Translations under genes and position numbers: made by a program
Shown: positions 23,045 through 33,589 of the stretch, piece after piece
How the letters are laid out: each line of letters starts with the position of its first letter
Numbering within the stretch: position 1 is the first letter of the stretch
The notes under the pieces: model-generated
What the model saw: only the letters and a program-made list of their open reading frames with translations
The model's database searches: none
What the model was told of the DNA's origin: nothing
Origin: Oikopleura dioica
Taxonomy: Eukaryota; Chordata; Appendicularia; Copelata; Oikopleuridae
DNA length: 64,000 nt
Direction: 5' to 3'
Assembly (NCBI GenBank): GCA_907165135.1
Contig: OU015569.1
Span: 10,230,501 to 10,294,500, forward strand

Positions 23045-26000
23045 TTAACCACTGAAACGTTCTTCGACCAGCACAAGCGACACCTTGAAAACTTCGCTCG
23101 CGATTTTACCGATTCCCGTAAAGGCTTTCTGGAAAGCCTCCTGGTTTCGTTCTTTGAAAGCACGCTTCATATCGGCTTCCTTTGCCTCAAACTCGTAGTC
23201 GTAATCGACCACGAGTTTCTCTTCTTGTACTTCACAAATGTAGAGGTCATCCTTCCGTCGGCGGAGAATCTTGACAGGATAGACTGATCCGGCACTATAA
23301 TTGTCGATGCATTTCGTCCGGAGAACAACCTTCTTTGGTAGGCTACAGTCGATAGACTCTTAGAATATATTGAAACAGAGCTTATTCAAAAATTTACCTA
23401 GATTCTCTGGAATGGGAAAGAGCCGGCTCGATGCAATGACCAAGCATTTCTCCGTGTCAAGCTCTCTAACCAAGAATCGACCAGGCGGCAAGACTCTTCC
23501 CAAGTATCGTGGTTTATCTCCAGGAACGAAATCAACTCGACCACGTCGCCACCCTGCATCAGGAACTGTCGGGTAACTCTTGTCTTTGATGATCACGTTC
23601 ATGCCCTTTTTGATGTTGTCTTCATGTAAAGGGACATTTTCTGAAGAGTTCATGGCATCCTAAAAATGATGAGACACGAATTGAAGTTATCCTCAAACAT
23701 TCATCATTGCATACCTTTACCAGATTATTGAAATCTATCCAATCTTGTTTGATACACAGAGTGATCACATAATCCCTCTTACCACTGTCGTTGAATCTGA
23801 AAAAATTTTATGTATGTGTTAAGAATTTAGGACCTAAATTTTAGGTCTTACTTCTCTGAGTTAGGGATAGCCATCACTCGAACATTTAGAAACATGCATT
23901 CGTATATCTTCCCGCACTTGAATACTGAGGTCAAGACAATTTTTCTCCCGTTGACTGTGCATGCTAGAAAAAAAGATTATTACCATACGTATGATTGTTA
24001 TTTACTTGAGAGCTGAGTGCTGTCTTGTTCTTTTTGAGCGACAGCAGCATCATCGACGGTAAGGTCAATCTGCAATTCCAAGGGGCTTGGAAGATCGTGA
24101 CAGGTTTCTCGAGAAGGAACCTCTATCAACGGAGCTTCTGGGATCAGCAATGGAAGATCAATGGAATCACATGGAAGGACAACCGAACTCTTGCGTACGG
24201 TCAAGCTATCCATCAAGCCGAACTTAAAATCGCTGCGTACGACAGCTTTCACAGCGAATGCATATTGGTATTCTCGGTCGACCAGTGGACGATACTAGGA
24301 CTTTCTCAAGCGTATAATTTTAAAAGAACTTACTTTGTAGACACGGGAGCATGGATGAAGTTCTGTCATCCCGTAATCGATCAGATGTACACTGACGGTC
24401 TCATCTGAAGATCCAAGTTGGAACCCTTTGATCTGGCCACGGACAGGTCGAGCTTCGAAAACCTTCGAATGGACAACGACAATGTCCCCGATAATTGGCT
24501 CCACAATACTTTCGGTTGGTGAAATCTCGTCGGACATACGGCGAAGTGTTTCAGAGTCTGTTTTCAGATATCCCTCGATGTACGTGTGTTCCTTTACTTC
24601 ATTCTTCGACATTACAACGAGTTCAAACGGGTTGATCATGTTCAAGGGGTCGTCGAGTCTTCTCAAGAGTCAACAATATTTGATATTATATCATAACTTT
24701 ATTAACTTTAAAATATTTGACTCTCTGACCTGCGAGGAATGCTGTTTTTGATCATTCGCAAATGTTCTTCTCTTTTTCCCTCCAAAGTGCTTTCTATGCT
24801 TTCATCAAGGTTCTTTTTCTGAAATTTTAACATCGAAATCCAACAATAGAGAAGAAATCCTTCAAAGATTTGAAGAAAAAATTCTTATTTTACCTTCTTT
24901 TTCGAGCTGATTGATCTCTAGGACCTGCAGCGAATTATTATCTTTTCAAAATCTACTTCAATCTACAAAGCAAAATCCCGATAAACGTACCTCAATCGGT
25001 GCAAAATTGACGATTTTTAGCGGTGATTCCTCAGTGATCACGTGCTCGCCTTCTTTCTCGTCGCTTGAATTTATAGTCTCTTCATGCTGAGGGTATAATC
25101 GCTGTGCTGATTCCAATGAAGTGTTCGTCGGCCAAGAGGAAGCAGATTCATTTTGAACCGGCAGAGGACCGGGCTCAGTAGGGAACTCACACTCCTCCGG
25201 ATCAACAATTTTCGATGGAGTTGGCTGAGCACTACTGGTAGGGTAAATCGCTCCGAAGTAGCCATTCTTCGATGCAAGTTCTCGTTTGTAAGTTAATGTT
25301 ATCTCATCGCCTTCACACAGTTCGGCCACTACTGCATCGTCACAACCAACAATGTACGTCCGTAAAGCAAGAGGAGGGAACTTCAAAAGTGTCTCCGGAA
25401 GTACATAGTATTTGTCTGTTATGCGTGTCAAAAATGAGTGACCAGAAGGTTAATAAAATTAACGATAGATAAAACGCATTCCTATCAAGTCGTCAGTGTT
25501 GCCGAAATCAACGAAGAGTACTTGTGGCGCAGTGCTGTCAATATCGACAACTCGTGAACGAAAGTACTGTTTCTCAAATTTCGAGAGAACTCATTTTGGA
25601 CTCGACAAGTAAGCTTAATTTAGAAAACTTATCAATAATTTCATATTATTTGATGAGCCCGTTCGTAAATCGCCAACTTTCGGAGGACCAGTCGGCTGCT
25701 TCAGCGTGCTAATCGACTTCGACATTGCTTCGTTGATCTCATCGAGTACCTCTTGGTCCTCTTCGCGCAGAAACCAAAAGCCCTTCTGCTCATCTGTTTT
25801 GGATGTTATTTCTCCTCGGAACTCTTTTTCGAAAGTAACTCTCTGCGGTGGAAGTTTATGCCGAAGAATCTCAGAAATCTATGATAGGATTGCGAAAAAT
25901 ATGCATTTATATAAAGACCTAAATAAGTAGGTCTATTTTTAAATCTTCGAATCCCTTAACGAAAGTGGTCGCTCGATAGGCCCGCTTTCCTTCGTTCTCG

Positions 26001-26615
26001 AAGAAAGGAGACTTCCAGTGACGACTTCAATTGGCCAATTCCAGTGCTTAACCTTCTTCACATTTTCCATCTTCATTCGATGATCGGACACTAAAAAAAT
26101 CAAGCTTTGCTTCAAATTTTAGGCTTAAGCTTACAGTGAAGCTTTTCCATTTGATCATCAGTGATCTCATAACACTCAGGCGTAAAGATCACCAACGCAG
26201 GTTTGTTGTTCCAGAATTCTGGCTCGATCTTTCTGAATGGACATTTCGTCGAATTGACCACTTCACTGTATCCATAGTCGACGAAGAAAACGAGATGGCC
26301 ATTGTTTTCTTTCTTCTCAAGATAAATGACTCGGTTCCAGTTCTCAGACTTAGCAAAAAATCCGTATATGTATTCATACAGTTGACAACTTACGTGGAAA
26401 CACAAGACACGTTGAAAAGGAAGAGGGCTCGCAATGTTACTTCCTTCGTTTCGTTCAACGTAATAGTTCAACACCCTCGCGAACATCTCTCTTTGCTCAT
26501 CAAGCTCGTCCGTCGTAAAGCTCCAAAGCCCTTCCGAAACTTCGAGTAGAAAAAGACTCGAGAGATCTTTCATCTCTAGTTTGAGTATTCCATACTCTTC
26601 TCCCGATAACTCCAT
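23045..26615 (-). CDS. Multi-Tudor-domain protein (TDRD-like)
   Basis: Tudor domains bind methylated arginine, and multi-Tudor proteins typically scaffold germline or piRNA granules in the cytoplasm. Exon 1 (from ATG 26613-26615) has a Tudor unit (NWNRVIYLEKK, LVFFVDYGYSEVV). Later exons give YFRSRVVDID with VLFVDFGNTDDL (about 25530), then VRGQIKGFQLG with VSVHLIDYGMTE (about 24360). The last exons have NVIIKDKSY, GRVDFVPGDKPRYLGR and a Lys-rich tail ending EERFSG. At least three Tudor units with the (I/F)DYG core can be seen. Introns are short and GT-AG where resolved (for example about 26096-26135). Exon 1 contains a possible 45-nt GTAAGT...AG intron without stops. The exact human counterpart (TDRD1, 4 or 6 class) cannot be told from sequence alone. 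Confidence 0.8.
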
Positions 26616-27772
26616 CTCCTTTCACGCGCTATCAAGGTTTATTTTCCTTGCTCTATTCTCGACCTATTTCTCTCGATAAATGTGAAATAAATGCGTTGCC
26701 TGGCGCTTGGGCAGTGGCGTTCGGCTCGATTTAGAGTCGTCTTGCCTTTGGATATTAAAAACAGAGTTCGGATCGAATTCGGACTTCTTTCGAGAAGACA
26801 CAGGTTCATAATTCTTTGCAAAGACATGATTCTAGCAGGTCGACTCTACTCAGGACTGTTCATAATGAGTGACGCGCTTGATGTAGATCATCTAATTGAG
26901 CAAATTACCCGGAAATTATTCATCCAATAGCTTCAGGTTTCTGGTGAGACTTTTCGAACTCAACAAACTTGAAAAGAGTTTTCAACTTGTTCAAAAATTT
27001 TATTGATCAACAAGAAGGTTAGAGAGGCGAGATTAATCATTAAAATTTTGTACTCTTCCTTGATTTTTTGCTTGCGATTTTACGAAGAAAACTAAATCAG
27101 CTTGTTTTATTAACGATTTGCTAACTGATTGTTTTCTGTTTTGAAAAATGATTTTGAATTTTCGTCTGTCAGAAACTGCTGCCAAGAGTCGTCTGTATGA
27201 GAGACAAGCTGAACAGAGTTCGCAAAGTGGGAGTTCTGTTTGGCCTCAAACATCAATATCGAACATATTGAGACAATATTCGAGTAAGCAAGAATACAAG
27301 AATTAAGACCATCTTAATTGAATCCTTAATTTGTTATTATGTTTTATTTCATAATCATTTCAACAATTTATAAATCCTTTTCTCTGAAAGCGGAAAATTT
27401 CGGACATCAAGTTTCGAAAATTTGAGATAAATGTCTATGAATATAGATTTATCTGATTACTGTTGCCTGTACGTCGATAAATGATACTGCTCGTCTGTTG
27501 TCGTCGGTATTGATCGTGGTGGGTTGCGCCGTTCTGCCTCTTCCCACCTCTTCATCCCTTCTGCCTCAAACAAGGAAAAGAGACACGCCGGCAGCGAAAA
27601 ACGCGCAGAACACTCTCTCACGCGAAATAACGATCACTTCAACTCCGACAGAGACTTAGAGTCAAATTTTTGACTGGGCAAGTCAGCTAAGAGAAACGCA
27701 GAAACATAGAAGACACCGAAGACAGGCTTATTTCAGAAGTTTGAAGCTTCCCTCGAGTGGGGACAGCCGCAA
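26616..27772. other. Divergent promoter region between the Tudor and SV2 genes
   Basis: About 1.1 kb between two divergently transcribed genes. A CpG-containing block at about 27490-27620 precedes the SV2 start by 150-280 bp and may include a non-coding first exon. No gene seen. Confidence 0.5.
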
Positions 27773-30700
27773 ATGAGTCACTTTGAAAATCCAGATTATG
27801 ATGGCTACGAGGTAAAATTATATTCTAAAAGTACCTAGTGTAAAAATATCCATGAAGGTTTTAAATTTTATTTTTTATCGAAGCTTCAGTGCTTTGAACA
27901 TTATTTTACCAAAAACCTCAAATAAGTAGATTAAATTCAATGTTATAATTTTTAAATTAGATCAAGACATCAAAGGTTGAAATTTAGACGGCGGGACAGT
28001 ACACAGACGGCGAATATGGTGGAGGAACCCATATGGCAGAGTCTTCGGCAGACTGGGGCGGTGGTGCTTATGAGCAACAATATGCCGGCCAAAGGAACGT
28101 TTTCCAGAGTTGACGATGCTCTAAAAGTTAGAGCACATTGGTGCCTTAATCCGATCCAATAGGATCGGCAGTATAAATTTTTAATTTTCGTAGAATTGAG
28201 GAGAGCTGTTTAAATTGCTTGCTCTCCAGGACTAAGACATAATCAATAAAGCTTAGTTATCCGCTCATTAGTACATTATTTCGACTTGTCTCTTCGAGAG
28301 TAGCACTTTTGAATCAAAACCAAATTATTGGAAAATCGTGGAAAAGTCAATTCGACAGAGCTAGCGATGTTGGATCAGGGGCCACAGAAGATGGGGATGA
28401 AGATGCTGATTATATTGTGAAAGATGGCGACGATGGACGATATCCGGAAAAAGCGCAATTGGAAGAAGCTGGTTATAGATACGAGGCCGCACTCAGATCA
28501 TGTGGCCATGGGAAAATGCAGTGGATGGTCAGTGTTACTGTTAATCTTCAGTTGTTGCATTAACATTCTAGATTTTCGCTGCTCTTTCTATCGGCCTGGC
28601 AGCAGAGTCTATCGAGCAATTTGTTATTGGTTTTATTCTGCCCTCAACGCAAAAAGACCTTTGTCTCACAGAAGAACGCTCCGCTTGGCTAGGTAATTTG
28701 CGACTCTCCAAAAATGCTCTTAGTTAGTTAACACGTGAAATAAGGATCGATCGCTTATTTGGGCTTGTGCTTTGGTGCGTTGATTTGGGGAGGAGTGAGT
28801 GACAAGGTTGGAAGAAGACATTGTCTTCTCGTTTGCCTCAGCATATCCGGCTTCTTTTCGATCCTCTCTGCCTTTACGCAAGGATTCGGTAGTTTCCTTT
28901 TCTGTCGCCTTGGCTCCAGCATCGGGTTAGTAGTGATTGAATAAAGTCTAATTATATGTATCGTGTAATTTTCAAATTGAGCCATTTTTCAGAATTGGCG
29001 GCGCCGTCCCTGCTGTATTCTCATACTACGCCGAAGTACTCCCTCGGGAGAAACGCGCCGAACATCTCTCCTGGCTTTGCCTTTCATGGGTATTTGGTGG
29101 AGTTTATGCAGCTGCCATGGCCTGGGAGATCATTCCAAACACTGGTTGGGGTTTTGCTTATGGGTCTGAGTACCAGGTAATCTGAAAAAAGACACATTGC
29201 GTAATTATGATCTGGAAAGAGCGACGATTTTCACGAACTCGAAAGTGAACTCATTTAGTTGCTTGTTCCCTGAGAATTTGACATTGACTGCCATGCTCGC
29301 GGTCACTCTAAGATTATTATGTAACAATTATACACTGGTTTAGTTCCATGCTTGGCGAGTGTTTGTTGTTGTTTGCGCTCTTCCATCTGTTATCTCAGCT
29401 ACTGCTCTTACGTTTTTGCCCGAGTCCCCAAGATGGCTCCTTCGATCAGGGATGGTTGTCAATTTAAATTGCTCGCTTTGGCTCTAAAGAAAGTTGCATA
29501 ACCGTGAAAGGGAATCCACGCGAAGCGCTCGCCACACTTCAGCTGATCCATGATACAAATTACGCGGCCCGCAATGAAAGTGACCATAAGTTGGTGGCTG
29601 ACATGTCTGCAGAGCCGCAGCCCATCGATCCAGGACTGACGGAGATCTCTCGATCAACGGATTCATTCGCACAGCGCATCGGCGTAAGACTCGTCACTGC
29701 AGTTGATGAAATTCTAACGGGAACGAAACTCATCGCAGAAGTAACTCAAATTTATCCTTACTGTGGTATTACATGGTTTTAAGAAATATCGCCAGGAAAC
29801 TATGTATTTGGCCATTTGCTGGTTTTGTCTCTCTTTCGCCGGCTTCGGAGTTCAGACCAGCGTTCCCAACCAGATCCGATCACTGAGAAATCTCAACTAC
29901 GAAACTCATCGCCAGTTCCGGGCAGACCAAGCTTTGAGTAATATCCGCATCAACACCACTGTGGAAAATCAGGTAGCTTTTGCATAAAATAGAGTCGCCG
30001 TGACTCGTAATTAAGGATTTCCGAAATATGTCATTCGTCAGCGTCACATGGCAACCGAATGGTGGTGTCAGTTCCGAACAGAGCTTGAAGATTCGCCATG
30101 TTAAATTCGAAAGATGTACTTTCAAGAGAAACATCTTTATCAACGTCCAAACTCCGAATACTCGATTCGACAGTTGTACCTTTGAAGAGACTGTTTTCGA
30201 GGATACCGATCTGAAGTCCACTGAAGACCCCAAATTTCAGGAATAGTTATTATTTGTTTAGTTGTTCATTCATAATTCAGCTAATTCACTATTTTGATAT
30301 TTGAACTACTTGGATAATAAAATTAAAGACATGTATTTTCGACGAAAAGACAACAGTGAGGGAAAGTCAAGAGGTAATACAGTAGTGCGCGTGTAGAGCT
30401 TGTAGCTATATACCTAATTTAGTGCTCACCTCAAGATGACGATGTAGCGGGGGACGCGGCCTACTGGGAATACATTGTCGCCTTGCTGGGATCAATGGCA
30501 GCATTACCAGGCATCGCGTGAACACATCCATCGCCACACGACAGCCCTAATTGTTCAATAAAATTCGACCTAACTAACCTATTGCCCTCTTAAAAATTTT
30601 TAATTTCCTAATTCGACCCTGAAAAATTTTAAAATCATTTGAGCCATGTTGACGCGAGTAATAAGGCCTGGTAGCATGCGGATTTCTGATGGGCCGCATT

Positions 30701-31143
30701 GGCCGTATCAACATGCTGTGCGGTGGACTCTTCACTGGAATGATATTCGCCCTTTTCTTCCGCTCGCTCAAAGCGCCGAGGCAGCTCTTCTCGCGATTCT
30801 TTGCCTGTTTTCAGGTGAATGACAAAACTCACTGATCATAGAAAGAAATAACGTTTCTAAAGGCTTGCTGGTTCCGTCGTGGTCAGCTGTGCATGTGCTC
30901 ACGGTGGAATCTTTTCCCACAGATAGACGATCGACGGCGCTGGGAATTTTTATCGCTGTGTCACGTGGTGGCGCACTTTTAGGTACCTAATTGGCCAATC
31001 CATTTAGCCAGGAAATTTTAGGCTCATTATACGTTGTGAATATGCCGCTGTGGGCGGGCAGTTTTCTAGCAGCAGCGGCGCTTCTTGCCGGAGGAATCTT
31101 CGCCATTCGTATTCAAGACACCGGAAATCGACCCTTGCTTTAG
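27773..31143 (+). CDS. Synaptic vesicle glycoprotein 2-like transporter (SV2)
   Basis: SV2 proteins are 12-TM major-facilitator-like glycoproteins of synaptic and secretory vesicles. Exons: 27773-27811, 27988-28108, 28361-28527, 28572-28692, 28745-28925, 28993-29176, 29344-about 29440, about 29511-29740, 29784-29972, 30016-about 30240, about 30430-30520, about 30655-30820, and two final exons to TAG 31141-31143. An acidic cytosolic N-terminus is followed by CGHGKMQWM, SIGLAAESIEQFVIGFILP, SDKVGRRHCL, PREKRAEHLSWL, FLPESPRWLLRSG and LQLIHDTN. The luminal pentapeptide-type domain (FERCTFKRNIFINV, FDSCTFEETVFEDTDL) is diagnostic of SV2 rather than SVOP. The C-terminal half has FLMGRIGRINMLCGG and VESFPTDRRSTALGIF. 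The intron after RSG fits GG-AG only. The junctions near 30240-30430 and 30520-30655 are not resolved. Confidence 0.88.
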
Positions 31144-32064
31144 AAAAGCTCATCTCACTCTTCAAATATACTGTCAACCTAATATTAGACTATGGCTACT
31201 ACTTCATATTTCAGTTATTCAATTGTTTCCGAACTCGACTTTTCAAAACCATATTTAATCCCTTTTCACTACACTACTTTATCGACTCGTTGCCGAAAGA
31301 TACTTCAATAAACTCATGTCTCAAATATACATAATTACACATATATATTTTTACATATGATATGATCCTCCACTTTTCGCACATTGATCCTTTCCTAATT
31401 CATGCCAAATATTTTCGAAATCGAGTAGTTTCGAAAGAACCGAGAAGCAGGTCAGAAAGTTTTATTTCGTTTGTTCTACCCGAAAAGGCACTTACCAAAA
31501 ATGGAAACCTGAAAATATTGACCATGTAAATAGTACCCGAAGGACAGTCTACTTCGATTCGTCAACTCCCATGAAATCAGGTCTTCTTCAATTTCCTAAA
31601 GAAAAAGTGATAAACAGCTAGAATAACCCAACAAATTACTAAATGAAAAGGAAAATTACGACTGACACCATTTTCTCAATTTTACAAATATTGCGAAAAA
31701 TTACCACGAGGGACCTCGCATGTTGGGAAAAAACCCAACAATATTTTTGGACCATGGGAATTGCATTATTCTGCAATATTTGACGACTTGTGAGTGAACA
31801 TGTGATGAAATCAGTTCAGTCGACTGATGTTCATGCTCCGGGTTCATGCGTTCGGAACAGTTACGAGCTTTCACTCCGTACACGCCTATGATTTCTTAGG
31901 GTAAGCAAAACGCTACGTAAAAAATTTCAATAGGAAATTTCTTCAAAGAGTTCCCTTTTTGCTGATTTCAATCAGCGAAAACTAACTGCACATGATTCCA
32001 TTTTTATCAAGATCGTCCCAAGCGGGATACCGTCCATGGTGCGCCATCTATAATATTTCTCTGG
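31144..32064. other. 3' UTR and intergenic
   Basis: AATAAA at about 31308 probably ends the SV2 transcript. No further gene is supported. Confidence 0.5.
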
Positions 32065-32070
32065 TATAAA
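32065..32070 (+). promoter_or_regulatory. TATA box
   Basis: TATAAA in GGTATAAAGTAGG, 32-37 bp upstream of the ATG at 32102, so the 5' leader must be very short. Confidence 0.5.
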
Positions 32071-32101
32071 GTAGGTTCCAGAAAGTTCCTACCCATCAAA
32101 A

Positions 32102-32710
32102 ATGAAAGCCTATACAAATTTTCCTCCACCAACTTACACTCGTCAGGAGTTGCTTATGATTGAGCCAGTAGGAAGCAGAGTTGAGGAGAAAAGCTTCGTC
32201 GACCTCTTCGAAAACTACATTCTGACATACGTCGTCCTCAGGAAACAGGCTCATCCTGTCTTCGGCATAGTCAACTTTCTTGGCATTGCACCTATAAATG
32301 ATGAGTTTCGTGAGTCTCGACGATACAAAATGGGGACTGTATCTGATGATGGACGAATTCAGCGTGAATTCGATGCGAACGGAGGGTATGCATTGCCAAA
32401 AGATGTGGACCGCCTTGTCCGTGAAATGGATGAAAAAGTCAAACGGGACCTGATCAAGATGCAAAACAGAATCAAAGAGGAGATGTTTGAGGAACTCTTC
32501 GAAGAACCAACGGTGGTCAAGGGATCTGCAAAGCCGAAGAAGCCCTTAACAGACGAAGAGCTAGTCACCCTCTTCGGTGAAGATGAAAAGCTACCAACGA
32601 AGAAGGCCGACAGGAAGAAGAAGAACTCGAAGAAAAGCAACAAGAAGAAACCGAACGCCGGTAAAACTCCAAACGCAATCAGAAAAACCAAGAAGCCCAC
32701 CAAGCTCTAA
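32102..32710 (+). CDS. Lys-rich protein, family unknown
   Basis: A single-exon 202-residue protein. The N-terminal half is mixed (YTRQELLMIEPVGSRVEEKS, FENYILTYVVLRKQAHPVFG). Residues about 100-135 look like an amphipathic helix or coiled coil (VDRLVREMDEKVKRDLIKM). The last 45 residues are extremely rich in Lys/Asn (KKADRKKKNSKKSNKKK), as in nucleic-acid binding or nucleolar tails. The ATG follows a TATA box closely, and AATAAA occurs just after the stop. I do not recognise the family. Confidence 0.7.
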   Translation: MKAYTNFPPPTYTRQELLMIEPVGSRVEEKSFVDLFENYILTYVVLRKQAHPVFGIVNFLGIAPINDEFRESRRYKMGTVSDDGRIQREFDANGGYALPKDVDRLVREMDEKVKRDLIKMQNRIKEEMFEELFEEPTVVKGSAKPKKPLTDEELVTLFGEDEKLPTKKADRKKKNSKKSNKKKPNAGKTPNAIRKTKKPTKL

Positions 32711-32949
32711 AGATCTCTGTCAAACCTTTCTCAGCTGTTCACTATCTTTACTGAAATAAATTTGGATAATAAATAAGAGCACACCCTAGTTTTTCGCAGA
32801 CAGAGCCAGAAGTTCTGACGAAATTGCTGCTCATAGTGCAAAATCGCTGTTCTACAAACAAGGTCAGAAACGATGCACACGCAGAGTCCACGCGCCAGCG
32901 CAGTGTTTTACCTATTTACTCTCAAATATTTTCAACTATCCGTGCTCAT

Positions 32950-32956
32950 TATAAAA
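32950..32956 (+). promoter_or_regulatory. TATA box
   Basis: TATAAAA, 84-90 bp upstream of the ATG at 33040. Confidence 0.5.
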
Positions 32957-33039
32957 CCAGCACTGATGAGAGGGATCTTCACTAACTCAAAACTACACTC
33001 AACGACAATATTCATTTTTGAAAGAATTAGATTCTCAAA

Positions 33040-33371
33040 ATGTTGAAAGTTTTCTACGACCTCTCCACTAAAGAGCCAAATAAGACGACCCAGCTTCTTT
33101 TCAACACAATCAAAACCTTGCTTGTGTTGTATACTTTCGGAATCGTCGTTTCCGTCTGCAGTGCTGCTAGCTACTTCAAGGGACAAGCGAAAAAAGGTGA
33201 GCTAGTCATTCGATTTACCTTTTTTCCTGATAAAACACAACCCTTACAGTCATTTTAGCAATCATGACCACTCTATTCGATCTGACAACGGAAAAGACCG
33301 AGCTGAAGAGAACTTCGTCGGCAGAATCATTTCGCGTCGAAACGATCAGACGTCGAACTATCTCCACTTAA
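33040..33371 (+). CDS. Small single-pass membrane protein, family unknown
   Basis: Two exons, 33040-33196 and 33259-33371, joined by a GT-AG intron of 62 nt that keeps the frame (phase 1). The product has about 89 residues. It starts MLKVFYDLSTKEPNKTTQLL, has one hydrophobic segment at residues about 26-46 (TLLVLYTFGIVVSVCSAAS), then a Lys/Arg- and Ser/Thr-rich tail (FDLTTEKTELKRTSSAES) ending RRRTIST. AATAAA overlaps the region just after the stop. It is convergent with NCAPH2, 218 bp away. Confidence 0.65.
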
Positions 33372-33589
33372 AAAAATAAAACTTCATTACTGTGACTTCC
33401 TATTTGCACAACCCTGACTTTGCTGACCTTTTAAAATAAATCTCCAGCGGTATTAGAAACAGATCAAACACACTGAAGCCAGTGAGTTTCCCCAATGAAT
33501 GTTTTTTGATAAAATTTTGTCTTTTATTGGTGAAGTGGCAATGAACTGAATAACAGGGAATGTGAAAAGTGAAGGAATAAAAAAGTGAA

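Noticed and set aside
27773-31143. SLC22-type organic ion transporter
   Set aside because: The luminal pentapeptide-like domain between TM7 and TM8 and the CGHGKMQW start of TM1 fit SV2 better.
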